Source: Azolla caroliniana
Lineage: Eukaryota; Polypodiophyta
Assembly (NCBI GenBank): GCA_043228905.1
Contig: JBHGNT010000006.1
Span: 22,196,001-22,260,000 of the forward strand
Direction: 5' to 3'
Length of the DNA: 64,000 nucleotides
Of this stretch, positions 32,878 through 45,972 are shown in pieces. The notes below the pieces were generated by a model. It saw only the letters and a program-made list of their open reading frames with translations. It had not been told where the DNA came from and did not search any database. Positions within the stretch are counted from its first letter, which is position 1. Each line of letters begins with the position of its first letter. The position numbers were made by a program, and so were the translations under genes.

Positions 32878-34975
32878 TCAATAAAGACGAAAACATATTC
32901 TATATCTTGAAGGTAATTGTCCAGATGCTCGGTATTTAGCAGCCACCTCTTCTGCTTTAAGAATTTCTTCACCATGGTTTGCCTCAGCAAATGCTCTTTC
33001 CTCTTCTGCTCTCATGTGAATTGCGGCTATCTCATTTCGTACCAATTCTACGCATGTTGCCTTCCTCTTTTCCAGCTTCTCCTGTGACAACGCAACCTTG
33101 TCATTTCATGTTGATGTCATAATAAAAGGCCAAAACATTTTTCTCGTGCACATTTTAAGTTAGCTCACATCAACTATTTAATAAAAAATACAAAAGATTT
33201 GAAGTGTCAATCTCGTGCATATATGTGAGTACATTTCCAACAAGATGAAATAAAAAAGGTTGAGAATAATAGAATTGCCTCTATGGCTTGTAAATGAGCC
33301 TCAATTTTCGACTTCTTGGCTTTCTCCCAAGCTGATATCTTGGCTACCTTTTTGCTATACCTACAATTTGCAATATAATGAAAGTCCCAGTTTGTTAGAT
33401 AAAAAAGATTGCTTCCGAATATTTTCAAATTGCTATAATGTCTCCAATAGATGGAATTTGTTAAATACAGGAAATTGACCTATTTGAAGCCTTCGCTTTT
33501 ACATTATCTTCCCATGCCTTTATTAGTGAGAGCACCTTTTCTTGCTTCATCTTTGCAGATAATATCTCTGGGAAACTTCATCATTTTAGGTCATGTCCCA
33601 AATACCATGAACATGATTAGAATGGTAAATGCATCAACAAATATGTTGGGTGAATGAATGGATAGTATCTATCTCTAGATCTATATATGTATATCAATTA
33701 TGTCCTTTATTTTCACAAAATTGTGATAAGATGAATTTTCATGCAGCATGTCAAATGGTAGATCATGTAATGGTTTATGTTGGAGTTAAAGGTAGAATAA
33801 TCACTCTCTTAATGAACAATTTTTGAAATTTTTGAGAATAGTTTGTGTCTTCTATCTTGAAAATTTATGATACATTGGATTTTACTTCAATTTTTTTTTA
33901 AATAGATCGTACAATTCGTGGATTGGAGGTGTCGACATATATTGAGTGTACAAGTTAGTCATCAACCATGGTGTATGTGATGAGAGCTTTGGATGCATTA
34001 ATGAACCTTGGCAAATAATGTGTTATTCATTTCCATTATGTGTTATATGTCAAGAACCTTGGCAAATAATTAGAGTGACATTTTGTCAAAGGCATTGATG
34101 AAAGAGCATAAGGTAAGATGTAAAAGAGCAAACCTTTGTTCAGAGAGCCCGGAGTATTTGCAATTAGGCTTGTCGTGGATAGATCGGTCCTCTCACTGTC
34201 TAAATGACCTGAAATTTTGTTAAGTAAACTACTCGAAATATAACATTGGCACAATCATTTCACGTTTAGGATATACATAAAATAAGAAGTGCACATGTAT
34301 AATCTTGATTAGATGTCATGTATTAGAATATTGGAGATAGACCTGGCATTTTTATGTGGATGTCTCTCAACATCATAAATTAAGGCTATGTGCATGGACA
34401 TATTATATGGACTTATAAAGAGAGAGAGTGAAGAGGGGCTTCGGTAAACAATAAATATTATGCCTTGGATGAAGATATATGTCTATAAGATAGTCTAAAC
34501 TATGTATAGGACTAGAATCCGGGAAACAACATTATTACAAAAACAAACAATATAAAATAGAATGTGGCATATTATATAGATATAGACTACGATAAACAAT
34601 ATTGGTGAAATAGCTTTGTTACATTGCAGTAAACAAATATATAGTGTTAGACCAAGATATATAACTTTGCAAGTGATTTATTCAATGATTAGTCAAATAA
34701 ACAAATGAATAGGGTATCTCAAATTCACAATGACAAGGATAATAATAAACATTATCATACACTTCAAAGCTACACAGAAATAAAGTCATCAAGTCCCACT
34801 TACTATAGCTATTGTACGAGTTGACAAGAACCAAAGCTTTTGATTCATTATTGGTGGGTTGTTCATTGGTTGGTGATTGTTGTTCTTCGTGAAGGTTCTG
34901 ATGATGATTATCTGATCCCACAATATTGTTCATTGGACTGTTGTTCATGTTCAACGTCAAGCTTTCGTCCTCCAT
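32878..34975 (-). CDS. Remorin family protein (five exons)
   Basis: Remorins are plant-specific, membrane-nanodomain scaffold proteins on the cytosolic face of the plasma membrane. Exons are 34804-34975, 34134-34208, 33480-33567, 33279-33360 and 32878-33081; all joins keep phase, giving 206 residues. The N-terminal half is disordered and Asn/Gln-rich (from MEDESLTLNM), with ESKALVLV, a motif seen before the remorin core. The C-terminal remorin domain follows: KVLSLIKAWEDNVKAKASNR, KVAKISAWEKAKKSKIEAHL, EEKLEKRKA, AAIHMRAEEERAFAEA and ILKAEEVAAKYRASG. It is a long amphipathic coiled coil. The tail SRYRICFRLY differs from the usual cysteine-rich anchor but keeps one Cys. Intron 4 has a GC donor (AG|GCAATT). 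ATG 34975 is the first in-frame ATG; the longer frame begins with GTG. Confidence 0.9.
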
Positions 34976-36530
34976 AAACCTTATCGTTGGTGGAGATGGG
35001 GGGGTTTGCAAAATCACAATTCAACAAATATCAAATAAAGCAAAATGATTTCGATATGCAAAACTTTTGACTTAGAACACAAAATTCCAATGCAAATTTC
35101 CCTACACACTCATCTGTGTTAATGTAAATGAATGGGTAATGAGTGAGAGAATGAAGGGTGTATAAAGGGAAGAAGAAGAATGGAGAATGAATAATGAAGA
35201 AAATTTGCAAAAGAAAGTAAAGCAATGAGAAGATTACCTACTAGTAGGGTTCTGTTAAGTTCCTCCTCAAAAAGAAGAGAGAAAAAGAGATGTAACAACA
35301 AAGCTTAATAGTCTTCTTCTTTTTTGAAAATAGAGAGATCATGCAAATTTTGTTGGCTCCAACCCATCTTGTCCTTAACCTTAGTACACCCACGTACACC
35401 CACGTTTATGAAACAAATACACACACACACACAATCTCCCTCACTTATATCATATATATCAGCACACAGGGTGTGACATAACTGCATTTTTCTTCTATGT
35501 ATATGGATAAATGGCTAATTTAATGATTGCATTCATATACAAATATGTATTTATGATGGATTGGAATGAATGTGCATATGCATGCATACATAGAGGATAA
35601 AGACTACGGATTTGCACATGTAATTATGGATGTTGATGTATTTGTGAATGTATGAGGTGGTGAACAGAAATAAATGAATGTATTAGACAATATGTTTGTG
35701 GTTTATGCGTGCATGTGTGTGTATGTATGTATGTATGAAGTGAACAAAAATAAATGCATTTACTAGTCGACATGCATGTATGTATGCAACCATAGGGGAA
35801 TGAATGTGTGTACATCAAAATATCCAATATATATCACAATGGTAAATCCATCTTGATGCTAGTTTTCATCATTGTTGTAGTGACTACCTTTTTGAAGACG
35901 TGGTATGTTGACAGGGGGTCTCCACTACTACACATGTTGATTCATGTGGGTAGGAGGGTTCTAATAGATTGTATGGATACTTTGTAGCCTTTGGGCATCT
36001 TTTCATTAATACCACGGTGAATCTTGATTTAATAAAAGAAGACATGACATGATGACTCTATCTGACTCAATAGAAATTTCATGAACACCAATGTTTTTTC
36101 TCTTAACGAAATCATTATTGCCATTTGTGGCAACCAAAGTCAACAATAAAGAGCCAAGATCTATTTATCGGCTCATCATATGTTTGAAATCATGTATTTT
36201 AAACATTGCGAGTGTAGCAAAGTCTACACGCATGGTACTATTTGTTGCTAGATACAAATTATTAGCAATTATCCAACTTAAGATCGAGCTACAAAATAAG
36301 TTCTAATTTACTTGACAATACCAAAGCCAGTGACTAAAATAAGGACAACCTAATAACCATGTTGCTTGTTCATTTACTTGTATCATATAACCACTCTTTA
36401 ATTTTATAATTGAATTAATACGAAAACAAGCTTATACACTATAACCCCTCACAAAGTACAAAGGGTTTGCCATGTAATTAATTGATGAAACATATTTTAG
36501 TAAGTTTTTAACATTGTGATAATATTTAGG
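34976..36530. other. 5' flank of the remorin gene and intergenic sequence
   Basis: The first few hundred bases probably hold the remorin 5' UTR and promoter. CA repeats lie near 35420-35433, and GTAT-type repeats near 35715-35735 and 35774-35788. No other gene is recognised. Confidence 0.4.
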
Positions 36531-38745
36531 GAGACTTGATTAGATGCAAAACTTCAAAATATGATGCTATCATAAGGAAACTCAAAGCTATAAATTTCTT
36601 TCATTGTATGTACATATACATATACCTGTGCAATCTCAAGGGCTATGTGTTTTGTCGACATTTTCTCAATGCACCATGTACATGCCATCATACAAGAGTA
36701 TCAAATTTCCCCGTATATTATGCATGATCGCACATGTTCATAACAACAATTTCATATATGTATCTTTGTTCAAACACATGCTTTTATTGTTTATTGATTC
36801 TCACATGTGAAAGTAACCAAAATAAGTCCTACAATGGAGAAGCCAATTGTGTGACCAATGCCGTTGATGTGATCAAGTTGGTTATAAATCATTTCATCAA
36901 GGAAGTTAAATTTCTGCTGCATTGACGTACCTTCTTTTGAGTTATTTTTATGATTAACCTTATTTTGAACTAATTCAAGTATGTTGATTTTACTCGATGA
37001 AACTGTTAGAGCTTTTAGATGTTTTAGAAAGCTAAGATTCTCACAATTTAACAAACAAAAAGGTTATTAAAAATAATTATTTATTTGAGACAAGCAAAGA
37101 TAAAGGAATGGTTCATCGACAACTTGTTCAATTCGTGTACATGTTTGGAAATACACATTAAGACTTGAGATTATTTAATATCTTCTAAAAGTCAATTAAG
37201 TATAATGTAGCCATCGAGAATAACAAAGCCTCCATGTTAGGGTGTGAGAGAGTGTGTTATCGCAAGTGATGAGAATAACATGAATCTAAACCATTTTCCC
37301 TACTATGATATGATATTTTAGGGTCAAAAATCACATTTTGTATGGGCAACCCATACACATAACATATTGTCTAAATAAAACGTGTAAGATATGTCCATAC
37401 CATGAACTTTGGTCAATTTTCTTAAATTTACCTTTTGAGAGCAACTCATTATATTGTTCATTGTGATGGGATGTTTGGCCCCATAGTGGGTGTGGTGGAC
37501 AAAGCAAGAGAAATATGTGAGACGGATAAAGCACCTTTAAATGGACTTACAGAAAATGATAGACAATGTTGGTTAATAGTGGCATCCGTGCTTCTATTGC
37601 AAAAGTGGGACAAATACATGGCCGTAAATTTCATGTGCCGTCTCTCTTGGCAAGCCAAAGTAAGATAATCAATATTGTCATTTACATTTAACATCAATGT
37701 TGGAGCACTTTTTTCATTTTGAGAAATTATACTCGTTGATATCCTCTCTTATATTGATGCTAATCTTTTGGGATATTTTACTTGAGAAAATAATGCGTGT
37801 CAAGTTACAAAAGGCTTCCTAAAGTGGCTTTGAAATAAGCTCTTGATATGAGCACAATAGATGTAGAGTCAATAACCCACATGAGGGTTACGTGAATGAC
37901 CCATTTAGAAGCTCAATTTGTCAACACAATATATACCATTGATTTTTAATATTACCACAATCAATTCATTGGTAAAAAATATTCAAATATTAAGATCCAA
38001 ATTCCAAAGAGAATTCATGGCATGTGTGCATATATATATAACCAGGTAAAAAACTTAAAGTCATCCACAATTAAATGTCAAATAATTCTCTCATGAGCTA
38101 CCACGATTTGCTCTTCATTTATGCTTAGTAATAGTCACATAGAAGACATTATAACACATTCAAATACTTCACATTCCGGAAATAGAAATGTCAATGGAGC
38201 CGCTCCATAAGAATCTTAATTAGTTAGCATCTCCAACTCTAGCTAGAGTGATAGCCAACCATTCCTCCATTAAGCACTCTAATGCCAGAATTTATGCAAA
38301 TAACAATCTCAATTGAATGATTTAAACCAATGGTCTTCACTATAGTTCAATCATCAACTATATGAGGGGGAGATGGGGAGCAAAGATCATATGACACAAA
38401 ATTGTTAATCTTTTTAAAACATCACATTGAACAACATAGATCAAGTACATATTTGATATTGTCTTCATTTTAAAACGAAGGCAATATTTTCTGATATTTG
38501 ATAGACATTGAGATATTTGACATTTGATGAAGATTATAAACAACACATCCATGAAATATTGATGAGCAATAGTATACAATGTCTTTTGTTATGTTTGGCC
38601 CAACTTGATTGCCATTCTACAACTATAGAGAATAGATTTTTAATATTGCTTTTAGAGTAGATTGTGTTAAAATACATAGCTATATTTAGATATTACAATT
38701 TACGACAAATAAGTATGATAGAAGCTATTGACATGCTACTTAAAT
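36531..38745. other. Intergenic, mostly unexplained
   Basis: Apart from the exon-like frame at 37441-37657, I see only short frames. None belongs to a family I recognise, and no transposon ends are visible. Confidence 0.4.
37441..37657 (+). other. Unrecognised exon-like open frame
   Basis: The plus-strand frame reads about 72 residues of normal composition, including FGPIVGVVDKAREICE and CWLIVASVLLLQKWDKYMAV. A GTAAGA donor-like site follows, and a pyrimidine-rich TTTACCTTTTGAGAG lies before it. I do not recognise the family and found no partner exons, so it may be a lone exon, a pseudogene fragment or chance. Confidence 0.3.
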
Positions 38746-39027
38746 CTAGAATTTTTCAATGAGACAAGCCTTCAAATTAAAGGAGTGGATGCTACAACTA
38801 ATGCATCGTTCCTTTGAGAAGAGTGCCTTACACACACCCATAAAGAGGTGTGGGGAATTACGCAATACATACGCAAGAAATTTCATCTCCTCCTCACCAA
38901 GTGATTGAGTGGATGCTGCCATTATCTTTTTGCCGCCATCAAGCAATAATAGCATCAAGAGCACAATAAAGCACACTTTCACAACGATCTTCATCTCCAT
39001 AACCTCCTTGATGAACCAAATCAACAT
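38746..39027 (-). CDS. Small putative secreted protein, unknown
   Basis: A 93-residue frame from ATG 39027; a second ATG at residue 10 starts MEMKIVVKVC. A strongly hydrophobic stretch (VCFIVLLMLLLLDGG) looks like a signal peptide or membrane anchor. After it come about 60 residues with four cysteines in the second half (CKALF, CISCS, KACL). It could be a small cysteine-containing secreted peptide, but no family is recognised and one short frame in AT-rich DNA may be chance. Confidence 0.3.
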   Translation of the reverse strand: MLIWFIKEVMEMKIVVKVCFIVLLMLLLLDGGKKIMAASTQSLGEEEMKFLAYVLRNSPHLFMGVCKALFSKERCISCSIHSFNLKACLIEKF

Positions 39028-40839
39028 CGCCGCCCATTTATTGACACTAATATGTTTAGGTTAAAGACACCTAAACATATCAAGATTATAGAGTTCATGT
39101 TAGGCAGATACCTAACATTGTCAAGATTATAACGTTCATAGTTTTGTGAACTTTTAGGTGACCCTCTCAACATCAACTTTCATGATACAAAAAGTTTGAA
39201 CTCATAAGTGTTCGACCCATATACTTTGTTTGAAATAAAACGCAAATAACTTTGGAAAATGGTTTGAACTTTGGAGTGTAAACATTCTCTGAGGAAGAGA
39301 CTATTAGAACTTAGTATCTTCTCTCGTGTTGAGCTTCAAGAAATTCTCTCATGTAGATAAATGAAATGTTTCCATCACGGTGATCGTTTATTTTTGGCAT
39401 CAAGGGAAAAATAATTTCCAATATTTTTATAGTATTATGATGAGAAATAAGGCTAGATAGATGTTTAGGAGTTGGAAGTTGGAATCTTCCATGACCTTAG
39501 GTCGAAGTCCTTGTGGCATTTCTCTTCGTGTTAGTTTCCACCCATTAAATTATAATTAGTTGAAAACTTATGAACCTCTAATACATTGACATGCATAGGA
39601 AATAGCCCCTTAAAAGTGTATTATTAAAATTTGTTATACAATGCATGTGTTAATCAACAATTGTTAATAGTTATATATTGATGATGGTGTTTTTTTGGGG
39701 GGGAGGGGGGAGATGTTTCTAGATGAGCTTCTTTGGGTGACAATTTTATTTTTGATTTGTTTTCAAAACAATATGTCATATGTGGTAACATTGACCATGG
39801 TGCCAAAACAAGTAGAGGGGAAAACACATGAAAGTAAACGGTAAGACCAAATGTTTTGGTTTCTTTCACATGAGGCAAATAAAGCTTGCCAAATTTGTGT
39901 GAAAGGCCATAAAGCTCACTTGACGATTATAGTGGTTAGATTATATTATGTTAGACAATTTTTAGCATCCATAGAGAGACCAATATTAACCCATGAGACC
40001 TAAGTACACAATCAAGTGTAGCTTAAGAGTGATTGATGACCATTCTCACATGTTTTGACAACAATGGGGTATATTCCTAATCATGATGTCCTGAAGTGGT
40101 TAGATTATATTATATTAGACCATTTTTAGCATCCATAGAGAGGACAATATTAACCCATGAGAACTAAGTACACAAGTTTTCTTGATGTGTGTATCCTCCC
40201 TAAGAAGGCATATTCATACATACTTCAAATCACAAAGCCAAAATGTGTACTAAATAAGGCATACACATATAAGCTCAACCTTCTAGGTTTTTGCCTTATT
40301 GTGACACCCAAGTCACCACCTCCTCTTAATATGTTATCATAGCTTTTAGGAATTGTACTACATGTGGATGTGTTGTATCAAGGTGCACACATCGAGAGCA
40401 CATCTATTGATTGAGGTTCTACCTCCACATCACTATTGCGAGCCAAAGGATTAAGATTGTCATATACCCTATTGGTAGTGACCTTTAGTTGCACAACTCT
40501 AACCTAACGAAATCTCAATCACACTTCCTCGTGTTAACTCTTAATTATTTGACTAATCAAGTCCTAAGACTGAGAAAAAAAAAGCGCTCACACACATAAG
40601 TAAAGACAAACAACATGTGTGTTAATGTTGACCCTCTCTCGATTAATATAAGACTTCCCAACACACATATAAAAGGCAGAATGATTAAGGTGTAGCTAAT
40701 TAGTGATTAACCTTAATTACTTTAGTAAAAGATTAAGGAAGGGGAGGAGAGAGCTCAAGTTGAGGTTATAAGAGAAGAAAAAAGTACATGAGGGAAGAAT
40801 AACTATAAAAGTCACCAAAAGTGACTTTTATTACTTTTT
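39028..40839. other. Intergenic with a direct repeat
   Basis: A block of about 85 bp starting GTGGTTAGATTATATTAT at about 39931 recurs at about 40096, both containing ATCCATAGAGAG and CCAATATTAACCCATGAGA or a near match. A G-rich run (GGGGGGGAGGGGGG) is near 39696. No gene is recognised. Confidence 0.5.
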
Positions 40840-41102
40840 ACAATGAGGTTTGACCTCTTTCACATTAGGGTGGCCCTTTGGCCTATATCTTTGAAAGGAG
40901 TTTTGTAGTTTGCATCCATTCCAAGCAAGATGTGTATGGTTTGACATATTATTGACTTTTGTAATGTATCTATATACTATGTGTAGCACCAATATCCTTA
41001 TAGGTCAAACACTTGTTTCCAAGACCACAACCTAATAAAAGGCGACGCATTTAAGTCCTACTTGATTCCTTAAAAACATATTTTGGACTCTACTACATGA
41101 GA

Positions 41103-42971
41103 TTGTCAAGACTAGAAGTACGGATGCTAAGGAAAAGCGACAGAGGACAAAACGAGGATTAATAGCCTTACAACAACTTCAACAACGATACCCGACATGT
41201 AGTTGGCTCGCGGGACAAGTTGCCATGGCCAAACATGAACTCATCATGGCAGAAAAGGCAATCTATGACATGGAGTTTCATGGAAGCATGGCTCGATGGA
41301 TTCAAGTAGGGGACAAAACCACAAAGGACTTCTTCCGATCCAAGGGACCAAGACACGCTAGAACAATGATACGCAACCTCAACCGAGTAGATGGAACAAC
41401 CACGGTGGATGGTGATGAAATGAGGAATATTGCCACAAGTTATTTTAAGCGACTACTTACTGAAGATAATAAGACCACCGGGCAAGACATAAGAGAAGAT
41501 ATTATCCTCCAGAGCATACCTGAGAAAGTCACGATGGAAATGAATACATGACTCGTGCGTCCCCTATCAATCATCGAGATATGGGAGGCCCTCTCTTATT
41601 TGGATGTAGATAGCTACCCCGGAATCAACAACCTCACCCCTCACTTTTTCACGTGCCTTTGGGACACTATTCAAGAAGATCTTCTCCAGGCATATGAGGA
41701 GATCATCACCTCTGGAAACATGCCAGAGGAATTTGGACAGGGGATGATATATCTCATTCCTAAAAGTGGTGGAAGTGCCAATGACATTAGTAAGTGGTGG
41801 ACCATAACTCTCCTCAATATTGTCTATAAGTTGCTCGCAAAAATCATATCACACCGGTTAGCACCACTTCTCCCTCAGCTCATTCATCCGTCCCAAACAG
41901 GTTTTGTTAGAAATCGGAGCATCCTAGAAAATCTCTTCTCATTTTGGGAAGCAGTAGCCCTTGCTAAGCGTACCAACAACAAGGTAGTTGTGGTGCTCCC
42001 CAATTTTGAGAAAGCATATGATAGGGTATGCTAGAAATTTCTAGAAAGTGTGATGGGGAAACTCGACTTTCACGAATCATGGATCAAAGGCATTGTAGGA
42101 CTTTATAGGAACGCCACAAGATGTGTTTCACTAGCATGTGAAAGGGGCCCTTTCTTCCGAATATCGCGGTTTGTACGACAGGGTTGCCCATTGGCTCCAT
42201 CCTTATTTCTATTATACGCTGAAGCACTCTCTAGCTTTCTCAACTTGCGACATCTAAGCCTACGTGGTCTTCGTGTGCTGCATTCTCACCAAAGCCTCCT
42301 AGATATAGAATTTGCAGATGACACCGTGGTCTACTTGCAAGGTGACTTGGAAAATTTACAAAAGCTAGAAAGTGGTCTAGACGTATTTTGCAGGTGATCC
42401 AATGCCATGATCAATTGGCACAAATCCTATGCAATATGGCTCTCTCATGATGCACATCCTGCGTGGCACCTAGATCCCGCTTTCAAGTGGATCAATCAAG
42501 GTGAGAGCACCAAATATTTGGGTTTCCAAATTGGGTTCAACATACCTCCGGAGACTATGATTACACCGGTTATTCACTCCATACGACAAAAGTTAATACA
42601 TTGGAGTTCAAAAAAACTCTCGCTACCGGGGCACATCATAGTGGCAAACCAGGTATTACTCGCAACAACATGGTATAACCTATCATGCTAAACAATCTCC
42701 AATGAAAGTATACACCAAATTCAACGACTAGTATGCAACTACATTTGGTCTTGTAAGGAAGATCATGCAACTCGGGCCAAGGTGGCGTGGCCTATACTCA
42801 CATCACGTAAGTCGAGAGGAGGATTGGGTCTTATTGATCCCCTCTCACAATCAAAAGCCCTACTCGCCAAATTTGTGGTGTGGGGACTCCAACCAGGGAA
42901 TGACTGCTGGAAAATGTTATTGCGGTTACGCTTCACTTACTTTAGGCCACGAAAAGGGACCAATTGGGCCC
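41103..42971 (+). pseudogene. LINE-2 reverse transcriptase
   Basis: Coding segments 41225-41551, 41555-42034, 42050-42397 and 42407-42691 are broken by TGA, TAG, TGA and TAA respectively. Each stop is one transition away from a plausible Arg, Trp or Gln codon (for example TGA for CGA after MEMNT, and TAG for TGG after YDRVC). The 3' part (KVAWPILTSRKSRGG, LLRLRFTYFRP) is cut at 42971 by the solo LTR. Confidence 0.75.
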
Positions 42972-43289
42972 TGTTGAGAGATCAAGCTCAACTTAGTTTA
43001 GTTAGTTAGTCAACCATGCTACTTCGTAGTTACCTAGATAGAATCTAGTTAGAAGTGTTGACTATAACGCCTTAAATAGGACCTTGTACTTAAGTGGGAT
43101 ATTCTAGATCCTCCACTCCTAAGTACATTTAATATAGGACTTACACCTTAGTACCTATATTCTACTCACACATGTGCACCTTTGCACATGAGATGTATAT
43201 ATACCTCATTGTGGGTATTTTTGTATTGGATGATGATAATGTTAATTTAATATAGTTACTCATCCCCCATCTTGTGTTGTTCATAACTG

Positions 43290-43339
<50 letters not shown>

Positions 43340-43421
43340 TCTCACACACATACACACATATAACATAATCTTCCACTTAACTTAATCACATAATTAGGTA
43401 CTAATTATCTAATTATTAACA
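42972..43421 (+). mobile_element. Solo LTR inside LINE-2
   Basis: The 450-bp block starts TGTTGAGAGATCAAG and ends AATTATTAACA. The flanks are GGCCC before and AGCCC after, a 5-bp duplication with one mismatch. Removing it rejoins LINE-2 in frame (NWAPQTGW). It contains a TATATA promoter-like site and a long CT microsatellite. No primer site or coding region accompanies it, as expected after LTR-LTR recombination. Confidence 0.8.
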
Positions 43422-43426
43422 AGCCC

Positions 43427-44002
43427 CCCAAACTGGATGGATTCTAAACATAGATCTCAAACCTAGTTTCTCCTGCCAACTGGAGGATAGATTTAGTGCA
43501 TCCATGTGGAAGGCGTGGTGTGACATTAGACGAGGACTCAAATGCGATCAACCCAATTCCGAACCTGCCTGGCTCAGTCAACGTATCCTTTGGAACCCAT
43601 GTATTAGGGATGAATCTAATCAACTAATTGGATCAAGTAAGGGGTTGTCATGGGGATACATGTCGGAAGGTCCAGGAAAAAGTATACAATGTTGGAGACA
43701 TTTTATGTCATTGCCAATACAAGACCAGGCAAACATCGTCCATGGAATCAGGGGCGGATGGGCTATGAGATCTGAAATCATTAACGCTCTACTTATTAGG
43801 GAAGTTGTTCATCAAAGGACGACAACGGAGAAATGGATAGGCTACAAGGAGGAGGGCTCTTTGCTCCCAAGAGGTAGGGACACACCGGATAGGATCGAAG
43901 GCTCTGAACTGCAGGATAACGAGGCATCAACACAGCATAAGGCAATTCGAGTACTAGCATATATTGGGCATAAATGGATTGTAGATCCTGATCCGATCAA
44001 AG
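43427..44002 (+). pseudogene. LINE-2 ORF2 middle segment
   Basis: The frame reads from GWILNIDLKPSF through SASMWKAWCDIRRGL, ILWNPCIR and HKWIVDPDPIK, where the copia element interrupts it. Beyond the copia element the reading resumes at YNQIGTYVLMKTHGY (49888). Homologous landmarks occur in the LINE fragment at 30301. Confidence 0.7.
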
Positions 44003-44304
44003 TGTCGAATACGAGTGTATAATGGCTGTATTCACACTGTCCCTTTGGAAAGCCCAAGTTTGGGCTATTTTTGTAAATAGCATAAAGTACAGTTGCCCTA
44101 GGACAATCACTATATAAAGTGACTTTGTAACCTTTAGAAAAGGTTGGTTGTCATTCTTTGTAACTGTTGCTATTGGAATATAACGTTTCCTTTGTGCCTA
44201 TCTCTCTCACTCTCATGTGTGTATCTTGTTTCATTCTCATACACAGGTTCTTCTTCATCACGAATGTTGCTTGCACTTCCGCATTGACGGCCTTGTCCCC
44301 AACA
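44003..44304 (+). repeat. Copia 5' LTR
   Basis: 302 bp, TGTCGAATACG to CCCCAACA. A TATA box, TATATAAAG, is at 44111-44119. The start of the 3' LTR reads TGTTGAATACG, a C/T difference at a CG site. Confidence 0.9.
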
Positions 44305-44985
44305 TTTGGTATCAGAGCGTTGGAGGTTCTTCAACCCGCTGTCGGCCGTCATAGTACACCACACAACATTCTGCTTTCGTTTTCTTTGAAGAACAGAGAA
44401 GGGAGAAGAAAAACAAAAAGCTCGCATCTCATTGTGTTAAATCACAAATTGGAGTAAGCCAGAAGGTTGTACTCTGTTCCTGTGACTGTAACTGCTTGAG
44501 GGGAGCTCCTTGTGCAACAACCGACCCAATCGTGCTTCGTTCGGTTAAACAACATCCGAATAGGTCACCGGACGCTATTCACCCGCTTGCTGTAACCACC
44601 CGCTGCAGATTGGTCTCCAGACAACAACCAAATTCGTGCTTCACTCGGTTGATCGACATTCGGGAGGATAAGTTGGATCCGTCCCTCTCATTGTTGCAGT
44701 CATCCGAAGCAGAATCGGTCCAAACAATCGGTTTCTTGTAATCGGTATTCGGCATACAATCGGAAGCTAACCGGGCTCACTCCAACTCGGCAACATTTGG
44801 GAAGACCAACCGGTTCTATCCCTCAAGTTACCGGAGTCACTCCGAGCAAGTTCAGCAAGTATCCGAAACAAAACCGACTCGGGTTCAAAACCGACTAGAA
44901 CGATATTGGGTGAGCCGACTGGCTGCACCCCACTAAGGTTCGTAGTCAACTCCGAACCGAATCTTACCAACCGAAACTAAAGCAG

Positions 44986-45972
44986 ATGGCATCAACATCC
45001 GGCTCATTGGAGATGAGTCTAAGGAGGTTCGACGGTTCGAACTTCAACTTCTAGAAGGAACAAATGCAGGACTATCTCAAAGTCAAGGGTCAGATAGACC
45101 CGATTGAGAATGAAAATCCTCCAGAAGCATACAAGGCAAACGAGTGGCCTAAGCTGGACAGAATTGTCCGTGCCACGATTCGGATGCACTTGTCGGAGTC
45201 AGTATACTTCACAATGCAATCATGCATGACAGCTTTTGAACTATGGAAAACATTGTCAGAAACGTATGAAAAGAAGGTCGCGGCAACGAAGATGTATCTG
45301 ATTCGGCGCCTCTACAACTTACGGATGAAAGAATCTGATTTGGTTCAGGCACACCTCAACGAGTACGAAAGCATAAGCTCCCAAATCTCGTCTCAGGGGA
45401 CGGCAATCAAGGATGAACTTAGAGCAATGATACTCATGAGTAGTCTCCCCTCTTCATGGGAAACTTTCGTCATTACAATCGTGTGCAATGCTTCAACAGT
45501 TGCCGTTAAGTACTCCGAAGTCATGAGTGCAATCCTGACTGAAGCAGCTCGCAGAAAGTCTTTCGCCAAAGACTTGGCAGATGAAACTTACGTAGTACAA
45601 GGTTCGACCGACCGATCGAACAACCGAGGAAGAAGTTCTTCCCGACCACCGAACAATCAGCGAAGCCGGAGCAAGTCCCGGGACAACCGAATTTGCAACT
45701 ACTGCAAGAAATCGGGACACATCAAAGCCGACTGCCGAGCACTCAAAGAAAAAACCAACAAAGCTCAGAGAGCGGATCAAAAGAGTAGCCGGCATGAGGA
45801 GGTCAACTACGTCGGCTCTTCAGCTGAAATTTTGACGACCGACCCAAACATATTGTCCATAGAGAACCCAGTCGAATCAGAAGTTCTGCTTACGACTGAG
45901 GAATCGAGCACATGGCTCCTGGACTCAGGAGCATCGTATCATGTGACACCTCACCGATCTCATTTTCGGTAA
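44986..45972 (+). pseudogene. gag: Copia gag and protease start
   Basis: The frame starts at ATG 44986 (MASTSGSLEM) and hits a TAG at 45052 where the family usually has Trp, then stays open from 45064 to 45972. It contains the gag core (LWKTLSETYEKK, MKMYLI-like segment, LNEYESI), one zinc knuckle (CNYCKKSGHIKADC) and the protease motif WLLDSGASYHV. A TAA follows HFR. Confidence 0.85.
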
